Positions 25,001 through 31,065 of a stretch of 64,000 nucleotides of DNA are shown in pieces. The stretch's first letter is position 1. Every line of letters begins with the position of its first letter. Source of the stretch: Gentiana macrophylla (lineage: Eukaryota; Streptophyta; Magnoliopsida; Gentianales; Gentianaceae); NCBI GenBank assembly GCA_026214975.1, contig CM047805.1:116121845-116185844 (forward strand), given 5' to 3'. The translations under genes were made by a program, and so were the position numbers. Below the pieces are notes generated by a model that did not search any database, was not told the origin of the DNA, and saw only the letters and a program-made list of their open reading frames with translations.

Positions 25001-27493
25001 GTGGTGATTCATATTGTGGTTTGCCTACCGAATACTTTCTCTGGCTTGTAGGTGGAGATATACCCTTTAAAGATTCATTTAACAGAGACCATGTACAGAA
25101 TGATGTGGGAGTATTTTTTCCCAGAAGAACGACGACAGGTGAGCAAATTGGTGTACCCTTTCTTTTTTTAGCCACCGGTTTTATGTTTCTCTTTTCAATC
25201 ATTTTGGCACTCTGCAGGAAGTATGGAAGATATCAACAACAGCTGGTTCAAGACAGGCGAAGAAAGGCTTAGCAGTTCGGAGCTGTCAATTTTAGGTGCA
25301 CTTCAAACAAAAGATTCGGGACATCCTCCAAATCATCAACTTCTACACTACCAGTTACATCTGGAATCAGCCAATCCTCCATTCAAGTTGATTTATTGCA
25401 GGTGAGTTCTGCTCCTACTAATTGTGTCTCTCTGGTTGCTATTAAATATTTATACTGTAGATTGTGATACATGATCAAACTTATGCTGATCATTTTGTTT
25501 TACATACCACTTTCAACTGATTTGAGTATTTGTACTGAGTATCATGTGGTCATTGAATTGAACAGCCATCGAAGTTGAAGAATCTTAAAGCCAATATCGT
25601 CTGTGGTTCCACTCCAGAACTTAGAAGGACGTCTTCCTTTGATAGAACGTGGGAGGAATCTGTGGCGGAATCTATAGCTAATGAACTAGTCTTACAGGCT
25701 CATTCTACTAGTGATTCTTTTGCCGGTGGTGAGCTTCCAGAGGAATCTTTCAAAAGCAAGTCCAAAGAGTCCAAGAGCCTAAAACCTGCACGTACTTCTC
25801 ATGAAGAGAAGAAGGTGGGGAAAGTGGTTGACGATAAGAGATCAAGGCCTAAAAGGATGAGGGAGTTCCACAACATCAAAATAAGTCAGGTACGATAATT
25901 ATTGGCAACATAATCAGGTGCAGTACGACATCTTATTATTTTCACATTCGTGACAAGTAGCTTTTCTACACTGCAGGTTGAACTGCTTGTAACTTACGAA
26001 GGATCTAGATTTGCTGTGAGTGATTTAAGGCTGCTGATGGATACTTTCCATCGTGTTGAATTCACTGGAACTTGGAGGAGGCTATTCTCTCGAGTTAAGA
26101 AGCATATAATCTGGGGCGTTTTGAAGTCGGTCACAGGGATGCAGGTGACCAATCATGGGCTTTGTCATGTGTTCTGGTTAATAAGAAAGAAACCTTGAGT
26201 GAGGTGTTATAATAATAATAATTTTTTATTTTGGTTAATTACAAACTTTATTAATGAGGGAGCAAAAGAATTCATACTCTGGAGATAAGCAACGAGTCTT
26301 CTTTCCAACCTTCACTCAAACATTTACACAAAACACAAAGCAAACTACTACATTGGAGATTACTTAAAGATCCTATTTTCCAAGCAACAGTTTAGCAATA
26401 TCCCAATATGTGTCAGATAATTCTGATACTTTCATGGAAGTTTTTGCTGAAAAGGAAGACTATATAATATACTTCATGTAAACTAATTCTGATGTCGATG
26501 TACAGGGCAAGAAATTTAAAGATGTTCAGCATCAAAGAGAAGCTAGCGGTGCTAGTGTGCCTGATATCGATCTTAATTTTAGCGACAGCGATGGAGGTTC
26601 AACTGGGAAAACTACTGAGAATCCGCTTTCTTGGCCTAAACGTCCCACTGATGGAGCAGGCGATGGATTTGTCACGTCTATAAGGGTCTCTTCAGTTCTC
26701 AGCGTCGGAAGGCCAAGGCTTTTGTTTTACGCACAATGAGAGGTGAAGCAGAGAATGACATCCATGCAGATTGGAGTGACAGTGAAGCAGAGTTCTCTCC
26801 CTTTGCAAGACAATTGACCATAACTAAAGCAAAGAAGTTAATCAGAAGACACACAAAGAAGTTCCGCTCCAGGGGTCAGAAAGGTTTGTGATGTTCATTC
26901 TCGTTTCAGTTTTCATCAGTTTACTTTGCCCAGAAGTTCATTTTATTTTATTTTTTCTTATTTGTTTCCTTGGGCTTATTCTGTAGTCAACTGACGTGAA
27001 CCCTTAACCTTCTCCATTTTGGAAAGCAACGCCTCTACTGATGTTTGAGTGGCCAGAAGTTTCCATTTTTATTTTTATTTTTAATCTCATATTTATTTCT
27101 TTTTGAATGGGGGCTTTTTATGTAATCAACCAACGCGCGTACACTTAACCTTTTCCATTTTAGGTGTGGCCTTCGCCTTTGTCCTTTGATCTTTTTGTGT
27201 AGACAAATCTTTTTGCCCTTCCCGAAATTTCAATTTTTTTTATTTTTTTTAAAATAGCTAGTAGATCTGAAGGTTGCACATGCATGCAATCATTTCAGTT
27301 AGTTTTGGGATTGAAAGGTTCGGGTAAAATGGATCTTGATCCTTGCTTTGTTTTTTTTTGTTTTTTTTCAGGTGCATCTTCTCAGCAAAGAGGATCACTT
27401 CCTTCATCACCAACAGAGATGACAAAATACGATAGTGATTCCTCAAGTGGTGGATCATCACCTTACGAGGATTTCAACGATGACAAGATATGA
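3..27493 (+). CDS. SAB: SABRE/KINKY POLLEN-family protein gene, 3' part, frame-disrupted
   Basis: Spliced coding region; 5' exons lie outside the window. Exons placed at 3-806, 1224-3084, 3432-3526, 13658-14014, 14129-14247, 14520-14766, 15303-15525, 20032-20171, 21640-21712, 25052-25138, 25218-25401, 25566-25889, 25977-26144, 26506-26883 and 27372-27493; all introns are GT-AG. The translation matches the plant SABRE / KINKY POLLEN / maize APT1 family (yeast FMP27, human BLTP2), giant tube-like bridge lipid-transfer proteins at membrane contacts, needed in plants for oriented cell expansion and tip growth. Family hallmarks seen: LPWWDEMR (GFWDK-type region, about 1497-1520), YIPPYKLRTFSRWPRFGVPR (WPPW-type region, about 2104-2163), GTRHFMVNVIEPQFNLHSE, LLAAVSGRVLARSFHS and RRLFSRVKKHIIWGVLKS (APT1-type C-terminus). 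About 1,725 of the roughly 2,600 residues usual for the family are present. Three indels break the frame (about 15444, 25270-25290, 26683). Family assignment is firm; SAB versus KIP paralogue is not resolved. Confidence 0.93.
1224..3084 (+). CDS. SAB: SABRE-like exon 2 (largest)
   Basis: Acceptor TTTGCAG ends at 1223. The exon opens ATCFQPQIHQDVYIGKWRN and carries the LPWWDEMR box and the YIPPYKLRTFSRWPRF box. A Ser-rich low-complexity tail follows RQYTQRKLLEE. I end it at 3084, donor GTAATC, because one base carried over plus the two first bases of the next exon restores the frame. Reading straight on would hit a stop at 3123. Confidence 0.85.
3432..3526 (+). CDS. SAB: SABRE-like exon 3
   Basis: A 95-bp exon encoding EEGTRHFMVNVIEPQFNLHSE-type sequence (here preceded by NSDNTEQ), one of the most conserved stretches of the family. 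Acceptor GTGGCAG, donor GTAAGT. It is followed by the 10.1-kb intron, and its last codon (Asn) joins the next exon as ..DAN-GRFLLAAV.. Confidence 0.85.
4290..5890 (-). mobile_element. LINE (non-LTR) 3' remnant, interrupted
   Basis: On the minus strand 5100-5400 reads a zinc-finger/reverse-transcriptase tail (HCHLFFSCLFVSRIWFTLLR, preceded by a Cys-rich start). 4300-4595 reads a continuation typical of plant LINEs (INTIRLYISKWKN). The two parts are separated by the dispersed repeat at about 4597-5085. In-frame stops are present, so it is dead. The 5' parts of the element are not seen. Confidence 0.6.
4597..5085 (-). repeat. Dispersed SINE/TRIM-like repeat, copy 1
   Basis: It is closely related to 20765-21220: both hold CTCCAAAAACTCAAGTTGTTG-type sequence, a GGGCACA..AATATRAATGGG block and CATGACYTC followed by TGATRCCAT. 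On the minus strand the last parts read TGGTATCAG, like the start of a tRNA or a tRNA-iMet primer site, then GAGTTCAAATCTC, which resembles a Pol III B box. SINE is my first guess and a small LTR (TRIM) element the alternative. Confidence 0.45.
5900..6188 (-). repeat. Copia 3' LTR
   Basis: 289 bp, aligning along its whole length with 12515-12806 (shared blocks such as TTAGACTAAATACAAGATAT and ACGGCTCCTGTACA). Confidence 0.9.
6155..7030 (-). pseudogene. Copia reverse transcriptase C-terminus and RNase H
   Basis: 6690-7030 holds RT C-terminal sequence with frame breaks. 6200-6500 reads RNase H (LFCDNKSAINMSENQVHLDK, KHIDIDRHFIRAKAENKETQ) and ends near the polypurine tract. Several residues usual in the family are changed, for example LANIFKKG where LADIFTKG is common. 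Confidence 0.8.
6189..6200 (-). other. Copia polypurine tract
   Basis: The minus strand reads TTGAGGGG directly before the 3' LTR. Confidence 0.7.
7040..7892. mobile_element. hAT-type non-autonomous element nested in Copia RT
   Basis: 853 bp with terminal inverted repeats CATAGTTATCAAGGCATAAG / CATAGTTATTAAGGCGCAGG and an 8-bp flank ATTATGTA (7032-7039) matched by ATTATGTC (7893-7900, one mismatch). The ends are rich in AGGCG and GCCTAGGCG subterminal repeats. No transposase is visible. The 8-bp duplication and CA..TG ends indicate hAT. Confidence 0.8.
7893..8540 (-). pseudogene. Copia reverse transcriptase, N-terminal and central part
   Basis: The minus strand reads EITTLPKRKKLVGCRWIYTN (8258-8533), then GYGNPECGNLVCKLKKALYG (7894-8124), Copia RT motifs. 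Towards 7893 it reaches the YVDD active-site box, which is cut by the hAT-type insertion. A frameshift and gap lie between 8124 and 8258. Confidence 0.85.
8885..9525 (-). pseudogene. Copia integrase core and C-terminus
   Basis: The minus-strand frames read RILKSDNGSEYFEKSLGMLM (9300-9400, catalytic Asp of the D,D,E triad), then NHHMSTLDPKALKCMLIGYS and PTRKFFNTFDITYFEN (8885-9050), the usual integrase C-terminus. The upstream integrase is interrupted by the MITE at 9527-9806. Frames shift between 9169 and 9197. Confidence 0.8.
9527..9806. mobile_element. Stowaway/mariner-type MITE 1 nested in Copia
   Basis: 280 bp bounded by TA, with ends CTCCCTCCGTTCCTATTTAT and its inverted partner ATAAATAGGAACGAAGGGAG. 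AT-rich with no coding sequence. Confidence 0.88.
9866..10249 (-). pseudogene. Copia protease tail and GAG-pre-integrase domain
   Basis: The frame encodes INKGICLKDVLYVPKLTCNR followed by IMLWHNRLGRRNF, the conserved LxxVLYVP..LxS and LWHxRLGH-type motifs of the GAG-pre-integrase region. The His usual after the Gly of the motif is Arg here. Confidence 0.8.
10250..11285 (-). pseudogene. Copia gag (UBN2-type), broken
   Basis: The minus strand reads NFMFYNTAAKVWEAAHDLY near 11050, then SRIWQQLDLFNEQKW and RVFSFLLGLNPDFDDVRGRV (10800-10940), all typical of plant Copia gag. Further bases down to 10317 are gag tail with frameshifts. The N-terminal part continues beyond the PIF/Harbinger-like insertion, at 12226-12330 (TEVVPHFDGTYNI). 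Not functional as it stands. Confidence 0.75.
11289..12225. mobile_element. PIF/Harbinger-type non-autonomous element nested in Copia gag
   Basis: 937 bp flanked by TTA on both sides (11286-11288, 12226-12228), with inverted ends GAGCATGTACAATAG / CTATTGTACATGCTC. These ends and the 3-bp TTA duplication are typical of PIF/Harbinger. The interior is not transposase. 11640-11860 has coding-like segments (for example KKIVDEADGDSEVDEKRQSR in one frame) beside an A-rich run, possibly a captured host fragment. Confidence 0.85.
12501..12514 (-). other. Copia primer-binding site (initiator Met tRNA type)
   Basis: The minus strand reads TGGTATCAGAGCTT immediately inside the 5' LTR, the standard plant Copia primer site. 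Confidence 0.9.
12515..12806 (-). repeat. Copia 5' LTR
   Basis: 292 bp partner of the LTR at 5900-6188. The primer-binding site abuts its inner end. Confidence 0.9.
12940..13070. repeat. ACAT/TA-rich low-complexity tract
   Basis: Interspersed ATAC, ACAC and TATA runs, ending with a perfect TA run around 13018-13040. The Tyr/Ile/His-rich frames over it are not genes. Confidence 0.9.
13658..14014 (+). CDS. SAB: SABRE-like exon 4
   Basis: Acceptor TTGACAG, donor GTATCA. It encodes GRFLLAAVSGRVLARSFHS, then YEMIEQAV and MEFSVMLEHVQAHVAPTDVD, and ends MYFRYTRHKGGRTDLK. The reading frame is intact over 119 codons, in phase with exon 3 despite the 10-kb transposon-filled intron between them. Confidence 0.9.
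14129..14247 (+). CDS. SAB: SABRE-like exon 5
   Basis: Acceptor TGCTGCAG, donor GTAAGG. It encodes VKPLKELTFNSHNITATMTS, followed by RQFQVMLDVLTNLLFARLP, typical of the family. It ends with two bases (AA) of a Lys codon completed by exon 6. Confidence 0.88.
14316..14439. repeat. 62-bp tandem duplication in SABRE-like intron 5
   Basis: Two back-to-back identical copies of a unit beginning GGTTTTCTCTTTCTCTTATT and holding ACGGAGGCGAGC (14316-14377 and 14378-14439). Confidence 0.95.
14520..14766 (+). CDS. SAB: SABRE-like exon 6
   Basis: Acceptor GATATAG, donor GTGAGT. It begins PRKSSLSYP, runs through an acidic stretch (EDDDVEEEADEVVPDGVEEV) and a charged helix (ELAKVELELKERSQKIILDD), and ends DLWMITGGRSIL. 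Frame intact. Confidence 0.88.
15303..15525 (+). CDS. SAB: SABRE-like exon 7, frameshifted
   Basis: Acceptor CTTCTGCAG, donor GTGAGA. The first half reads SRKAASASLRMALQKAAQ then KNKSPSYAM in frame 0. The second half reads ISLQINKVVWSMLVDGKSF and AEAEINDM in the next frame. Exon length is 223, one more than a multiple of three, where flanking phases require a multiple of three. A stop appears at 15462-15464 if frame 0 is kept. Confidence 0.85.
15441..15450 (+). other. Frame disruption 1 in SABRE-like gene
   Basis: After the Met codon at 15441-15443 the frame must move from 0 to +1 to stay on the conserved sequence. This fits loss of two bases at the residue between SYAM and ISLQ, or gain of one base. 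It is not in a homopolymer. Confidence 0.8.
15711..16068. mobile_element. MITE-like inverted-repeat element in intron 7
   Basis: The ends ATGTTTGGACATGA and, inverted, ATGTTTGGACACAA bracket about 358 bp of AT-rich non-coding DNA. The ATGTTTGG end recalls Tourist/PIF-type MITEs. No clear target duplication was found, so the family is uncertain. Confidence 0.55.
16276..16527 (-). repeat. LTR of Copia fragment 2
   Basis: 252 bp with 5-bp inverted ends TGTGG/CCACA, next to the polypurine tract. No partner LTR was found in the window. Confidence 0.7.
16276..17823 (-). mobile_element. Copia fragment 2: RT, RNase H, 3' LTR
   Basis: LTR at 16276-16527 (TGTGG..CCACA ends), polypurine tract GTTTGAGGGGGAG at 16528-16540 (minus), then RNase H (16535-16909: VEIDRHFISEKIEDNSISLD, IADILTKAL) and RT (16878-17820: VYVDDIVLI at 17470-17500, KNGFLNGDLHEEVY near 17690). 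The element stops abruptly at about 17823, where a plus-strand LTR begins. No integrase, gag or 5' LTR is present. Frames shift at 16900, 17297 and 17640. Confidence 0.85.
18125..18136 (+). other. Primer-binding site of Copia element 3
   Basis: TGGTATCAGAGC immediately after the LTR end, initiator Met tRNA type. Confidence 0.85.
18198..18437 (+). pseudogene. Copia gag N-terminus, truncated
   Basis: About 60 codons beginning MSEPETTSV and reaching the LNGSNY motif and the region following it, characteristic of Copia gag. The frame then runs into unrelated (RNase H) sequence read out of frame and stops at 18437. Confidence 0.7.
18380..18747 (+). pseudogene. Copia RNase H fragment
   Basis: Spans SSAKVEYRVLHTSC to VADMFIKGVSRPQF with one in-frame stop, followed by the polypurine tract. 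It is joined directly to gag of another element. Confidence 0.75.
19154..19398. mobile_element. Stowaway/mariner-type MITE 2
   Basis: 245 bp flanked by TA. The left end is CTACCTGCATCCCATAATAT; the right end is its inverted partner ATTATGGGACGGAGGTAG. The subterminal CTTTTTAGC/GCTAAAAAG is shared with the MITE at 22274-22534. Confidence 0.88.
19400..20031 (+). other. SABRE-like intron 7, distal part
   Basis: AT-rich intron sequence. No element or coding segment recognised; it ends in the exon 8 acceptor. Confidence 0.5.
20032..20171 (+). CDS. SAB: SABRE-like exon 8
   Basis: Acceptor TTTGTCAG, donor GTATGT. It encodes IYDFDRDYKDVGVARFTTKY, then FVVRNCLPNAKSDMLLSAWN and PPPEWGK, near-identical to the family in this region. 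It ends with AA of a split Lys codon. Confidence 0.9.
20765..21220 (-). repeat. Dispersed SINE/TRIM-like repeat, copy 2
   Basis: Counterpart of 4597-5085 in another intron of the same gene and in the same orientation. It shares CTAGGCTGCACAGGGCACAC-type and GGGAGACATTGTTGGCA blocks. On the minus strand it carries TGGCATCAGAG and GGGTTCAAACTTC. Confidence 0.45.
21640..21712 (+). CDS. SAB: SABRE-like exon 9
   Basis: Acceptor GGCTGCAG, donor GTAAAT. It encodes KVMLRVDAKQGAPKDGHSPL followed by ELFQ. Its first base completes the Lys codon from exon 8. Too short to stand out on its own, but it is fixed by phase and by family sequence. Confidence 0.88.
21890..21906. repeat. 17-base G homopolymer
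   Basis: An uninterrupted G run in intron 9; its length is likely to be unreliable in any read technology. Confidence 0.95.
22060..23010 (-). mobile_element. LINE remnant 2, interrupted by a MITE
   Basis: On the minus strand 22546-22968 reads KAIYMVWRERNARPFQQEP, then VINTIRLYVSRW, the 3' tail of plant non-LTR elements that follows the zinc-binding RT domain. It is related to the remnant at 4290-5890. The MITE at 22274-22534 lies in its 3' part. More sequence up to about 23700, with an approximate duplication (23216-23260 and 23287-23335), may belong to the same element. Confidence 0.6.
22274..22534. mobile_element. Stowaway/mariner-type MITE 3
   Basis: 261 bp flanked by TA; ends CTTCCCCCGTCTCGTAATAT and, inverted, ATATTATTGGACGGAAGGAG. 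Same subterminal GCTAAAAAGTC block as MITE 2. Confidence 0.85.
24125..24447. mobile_element. Fold-back DNA element with exact 8-bp target duplication
   Basis: 323 bp flanked by TAAAATTA on both sides (24117-24124 and 24448-24455). The ends GGTGGGTTCTATTGGCAC / GTGCCGATAGAACCCGCC are inverted repeats. The two halves pair along most of their length, including inner blocks CGTCATTCCCACTGGTG and GGAGGAACACCAGTG. No coding sequence. The 8-bp duplication suggests hAT ancestry; Mutator-type is an alternative. Confidence 0.88.
25052..25138 (+). CDS. SAB: SABRE-like exon 10
   Basis: Acceptor GGCTTGTAG, donor GTGAGC. It encodes VEIYPLKIHLTETMYRMMWE and then YFFPEERRQ, 29 codons in phase 0. The longer open frames overlapping it are in the wrong frame. 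Confidence 0.9.
25218..25401 (+). CDS. SAB: SABRE-like exon 11, frameshifted
   Basis: Acceptor TCTGCAG, donor GTGAGT. It begins EVWKISTTAGSRQAKKG in phase 0, and that frame stops at TAG 25293-25295. The end of the exon must be read in the next frame (a Ser/Thr-rich stretch ending in Gln) to join exon 12 in phase. Length is 184, one more than a multiple of three. Confidence 0.8.
25266..25295 (+). other. Frame disruption 2 in SABRE-like gene
   Basis: The change from phase 0 to +1 lies somewhere between the AKKG codons and the TAG at 25293. This part of the protein is poorly conserved, so the exact base cannot be fixed. A TTTT run at 25290-25293 is one candidate. Confidence 0.7.
25566..25889 (+). 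CDS. SAB: SABRE-like exon 12
   Basis: Acceptor TTGAACAG, donor GTACGA, exactly 108 codons. It encodes NLKANIVCGSTPELRRTSSF then DRTWEESVAESIANELVLQ, a basic linker (SHEEKKVGKVVDDKRSRPKR) and EFHNIKISQ. All of this fits the family's C-terminal region. Confidence 0.92.
25977..26144 (+). CDS. SAB: SABRE-like exon 13
   Basis: Acceptor CACTGCAG, donor GTGACC, 56 codons. It encodes VELLVTYEGSRFAVSDLRLL, then MDTFHRVEFTGTWRRLFSRV and KKHIIWGVLKSVTGMQ, the most recognisable C-terminal block of SABRE/KIP. Confidence 0.93.
26215..26480. other. Intron 13 AT-rich insertion-like stretch
   Basis: TTTATTTTGGTTAATTACAA and the following bases resemble 3' tails of non-LTR elements, but no coding motif supports this. 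Confidence 0.25.
26506..26883 (+). CDS. SAB: SABRE-like exon 14, frameshifted
   Basis: Acceptor TGTACAG, donor GTTTGT. It begins GKKFKDVQHQREA and reaches RPTDGAGDGFVTSIR. After 26685 the conserved continuation (KAFVLRTMRGEAEND, SPFARQLTITKAKKLIRRHT, KKFRSRGQK) is in another frame. Staying in the first frame gives a stop at 26737-26739. Length is one short of that needed for phase with exon 15. Confidence 0.88.
26682..26690 (+). other. Frame disruption 3 in SABRE-like gene
   Basis: The sequence has three G residues (26683... AGGGTC) where the conserved Arg-Gly codons need four. A single G is missing in a homopolymer. Confidence 0.85.
27372..27493 (+). CDS. SAB: SABRE-like terminal exon 15
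   Basis: Acceptor after a T-rich tract (TTTTTCAG ending at 27371). It encodes SSQQRGSLPSSPTEMTKYDS and ends SSPYEDFNDDKI with TGA at 27491-27493. The Ser-rich, acidic end is typical of the family. Confidence 0.9.
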
Positions 27494-28030
27494 CGGTGAT
27501 TCCTCAAAAGGGAAACGAGGATTTGAACAAGTAGCCGAGTTGTATGTGTTGGAGGTTTAGTAATCATTGCAACACAGCTGGCATATCAATGCGTGGGGTT
27601 TAATTATCTATTTATCTGATCATTCTGCCTACAAGGACTGTCTTTTATGAATTCTGAAGAGTATACGGATATCTATACCAAGCTGACTTGATCGTCATCA
27701 AGCTGTCTTTCAAAGACGTATCATATAAGAATGATGACAGTTTCAAGAACTGCACATCCCTGGTAACAAAGCCCAATAGCAACTTATACGAATCAAAAGT
27801 AAAATCACGTGCCTGGAACATAATTTTTCCAGCAGTCTACGGAGAAGAAGAGGCTGTTGAGCAATCCTGGTTTGGTTCTAGCAATTATACTGATATTATT
27901 AGATGATTCAACTTATAGGGGAGTGTGACTTCTTTCTGGGGTCCATTTTGTGTCATCATGTTGCTGCAAATGTCAGCTGTAAGTTAGGGTTCCATGTACA
28001 TATATTGAAATGAAGAAACTAAAGAGCCAA
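27494..28030 (+). other. Probable 3' UTR and downstream flank of SABRE-like gene
   Basis: There is no sustained coding sequence. The region follows the stop codon directly and has an AT-rich end around 28000-28030 (TGAAATGAAG..AATAACAT) that could serve polyadenylation. No exact poly(A) site can be fixed by eye. Confidence 0.4.
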
Positions 28031-28353
28031 TAACATATTTTTCTTATCATATGTGCTCATTTTGAAGATAGAGGAGGAAATCATTTGTCAATAATAAGTG
28101 TTACCAGTTACCACGGCCCATGGATGACGATACGTTTTTGTTGACGCACCGATTGTGCAGCAGCTTATATTAATCATGGTTGCCTTTTTTTTTTTTGTGT
28201 GTGTGTGTGTATACGTGTGTGTCTGAAAGGATTTTTTTTGTTATTGTCGTTCTTTTTGCATTCTTTGAGACTTCCCAAGATCACCTCTCCCCCCACCCCA
28301 CCCCTTCTTCTCTGATAAGTGAAGGAGACGGTGCACTTTAACCTGATATACTC

Positions 28354-28426
<73 letters not shown>

Positions 28427-29048
28427 TTTTTCCAACGAAACTAAGCACTTTTTTTCTTTCTCATTCGGAAGGCTCAATCCCACACTCTGACTTCAATGAT
28501 GGGAACACCCACGACCAATTGGCTATTTGGAGAGCCAGCGAATAAGCGAATCAGTGGCGCATGATAGAAAGGTCACGAACTCTTCAACGGGTCTTACATG
28601 TAAAGGGTCTTGTACCCATGATTCAAAATTTCCTTGCCAAGCTACATGAAACAGATTGCTGGATCTTGTGGAATCATATTGAATATTTGACGATACATCA
28701 CGTACCTTGCTAAAACTTATAATAAAAGTGCAATGTAAAAATTGTTTCCTAGCCGAATGTTTTTTCCAAAAAGTGTATCCTACACAAGCGTTTCCCCTAC
28801 AAATTATTTATCACTTTTAATTTATTTTATTAAAAATATTAATTGTTTCTAACCTTTTTGTTTTGTTTTGTTTGTTTTCATTATCTTTTTGGTGTGTACC
28901 AGGACATGATAGTTGCTTTATTTTTACTTTTCAGTGCATCAACAATTCTCATTGCATATTAAATATTCATTGCAAATTTTATTGTAATATCATTTTCAAT
29001 TGACATCGATCGTACAATGATACCTGATAATTCCTTTATAAAATGTAG
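28031..29048. other. Intergenic stretch with microsatellite
   Basis: No gene seen. It holds a GT-rich run (about 28196-28222), a C-rich patch and a long TA run. Confidence 0.5.
28353..28424. repeat. (TA)n microsatellite
   Basis: About 36 perfect TA units, 0.9 kb beyond the SABRE-like stop codon. Confidence 0.97.
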
Positions 29049-29267
29049 GGACTCCTAATTTTGTTTCGTAAATCGTCTTGTCGCCGCATCTTCAATTGTG
29101 TTTGTCACTGCGCGCATGTGTTAAGATCTTAAACTTCAATGTCATTGCATCAATTGTATGTCATTGCATGGGGCCCCTAATTTTGTTTCGTAAATCGTCT
29201 TGTCGCTGCATCTTCAATTGTGTTTGTCACTGCATATATTAAGTTCTTAACCACTTCAATGTCACTG
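29049..29267. repeat. Imperfect tandem duplication, target of the Gypsy insertion
   Basis: Two units of about 121 bp share CTAATTTTGTTTCGTAAATC, CAATTGTGTTTGTCACTG and ACTTCAATGTCA. Unit 1 runs on to CATCAATTGTATG. Unit 2 is cut after GTCACTG at 29267 and resumes at 43969 (CATCAATTGTATG), so the Gypsy element sits inside unit 2. Confidence 0.8.
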
Positions 29268-31050
29268 TGATTGAGGCTAAATTCACCTTTCAAAAACAAT
29301 TTATAAAGACTCGAAACCGTGGGTAAACTAACTCTCTAACCGGCAGTGTACCGGGTCGATTGCTTAGAAGAATAGCTGAGAGTACGAGGTCGAACCCAAG
29401 GGAAAAGTGTTCGTGAGTACCAAAGTGAACGTGTTACTTAGTCTAGGTGATTAATCTTTTTAAAGTGTTTGTTTACTACAATGACACTAATATTTATACT
29501 AACAAGTCTAAAGATAGAAAAGAAAGAAAGAAGATTAAACTACTAGGTTTAAAAGATAGATTAAGGGACATAGCCGAACCATGATCAAAATAGCTAGTTT
29601 CAACCCCAAGGATAGACAAAACCGGGAGTGTGCATTATAACAAACGAACTCTTGCATTCTATTTCACGGGTGCGTACTCCTAATCCCGGTGCTAAGCTCT
29701 GAACAACTCTCTCCTAACACCTTATGCCAAGTTAACTACCCTTCCGTAAAGAAGATTCACTAACAAGACATGTTATGCACTAGAGCCGCTTAAACGTTAA
29801 AACGAGTAACCTCACTTTGGGCTCGGGCTTAACAACTAAGTCAGTCCCACGCCGTGATCTTAGAACCCCTCATCCCACACCCTCTATCTGAACAACTCTC
29901 AAGAGTGATGTGTGTGATTTTGACCTAGGTGATCAATCTAGCCCAAATCTGTTATAACAAGTTCTAAGACGTGAAACATGCAAGATACAACAATAAAAAG
30001 CACTACCCACTCCCAATTTCATCACCCAAAGGGTGATTTCACTAAATTTCACATGATTCAACTATAAAAAGGGTTTAGCTACTAATTATACTAGTTAAAA
30101 CATGCACAAAACAGTAAATGAAAGCCATAACAAGTAAAAGAAAGGAGAAATTTACCATTAAATTACAGAAATTCGAGATTAGATCCAAAAAGTACAAAAT
30201 AGAGAAGTAATTAAAAGGTGGCCTCTTAGTGTTTGGAATGGAAATCTAAGCTAAGAAATGGAAAGATTAAGCTAATATTATGTTGATGTAAGTTGAGAGA
30301 AAGTATTATAAGTTATTACAAATATCGAGCTAAGAAATGGGTAGAGTTTTGCTAAGAGAATGGAGATATACAAGAAATAGTCTAAGGGGGTATATTTATA
30401 GGTGGGAGAAAATCTGCAGGAAAAAGGCCTCAAACGCACGTTTGGAAGGCTGAGACTGGCGTTTGACATCTTCAAACGCACGTTTAGCTTAGTGCAAACG
30501 TGCGTTTAGCTTCATTTTCAGGCGTGGTCTTGGTATTTCTTCATCCGAACATACGTTTAGGAGGTTCAAGCGCACGTTTGAAAGACTTGAACGCAGCAGC
30601 GTTTGGGATATTTCCAAACGCGTGTTTGGAGGGGTTCAACTCTGTATCAGCTTGTTTCTCTTGAAACGCATGTTTGGGAGGGGGGTTCAAACGTGCGTTT
30701 GAACCCCTGTTGCCCCAAATCTTCACTCTTCTTCCTTTTTGATCTCTCCTCTTGCCTTGATCATGCCTTTTGCCACAAATCATCACCTCTCGGGTCTTCG
30801 AGACACCAACACCCTTCAACATCATAAACAACCAAGAACATCCAAACAATTCCGGAGGGTAAAAGTGCTCGGGAATAGGGTTAATATCAACAAAAAGGTG
30901 TAGTAACCCATCAAAGTGACGGAATCACTCCCCATGCCATGAGCTCACGATAGCACCCCGAAAACGGTCTAAATCACCCAAAAATGTGCTGAAAATGTGA
31001 TAAACGGGGATAATTAATGCACCGGAGTCACGTAAAGTTGACTCCCATCA
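29268..31050 (-). repeat. Gypsy 3' LTR
   Basis: 1783 bp; aligns end to end with 42187-43963. It carries a TATA box (minus TATAAATATA, 30391-30400) and an AAACG..CGTTT motif cluster (30432-30700) with several copies decayed by C-to-T or G-to-A changes. Confidence 0.93.
30432..30700 (-). promoter_or_regulatory. Palindromic AAACGYRCGTTT cluster, 3' LTR U3
   Basis: Strict copies start at 30432, 30474, 30496 and 30689; decayed copies at 30568 (AAGCGCACGTTT), 30616 (AAACGCGTGTTT) and 30664 (AAACGCATGTTT). The changes are mostly CG to TG or CA, as expected from methylated CpG. Confidence 0.75.
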
Positions 31051-31065
31051 ACCACCCCACACTTA
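31051..31065 (-). other. Gypsy polypurine tract
   Basis: The minus strand reads AAGTGTGGGGTGGT directly before the 3' LTR. Confidence 0.7.

Noticed and set aside
24970..25272. 100-codon plus-strand frame with hydrophobic start, considered as a small membrane protein
   Set aside because: It crosses an intron end and exon 10 in the wrong frame; the correct frame gives conserved SABRE sequence.
28241..28483. 80-codon frame with (Ile-Tyr)n
   Set aside because: It reads the TA microsatellite.
30432..30700. CRISPR-like array appearance of the repeated 12-mer
   Set aside because: The spacing is irregular, the repeats are short and palindromic, and this is a plant LTR. Promoter elements fit better.
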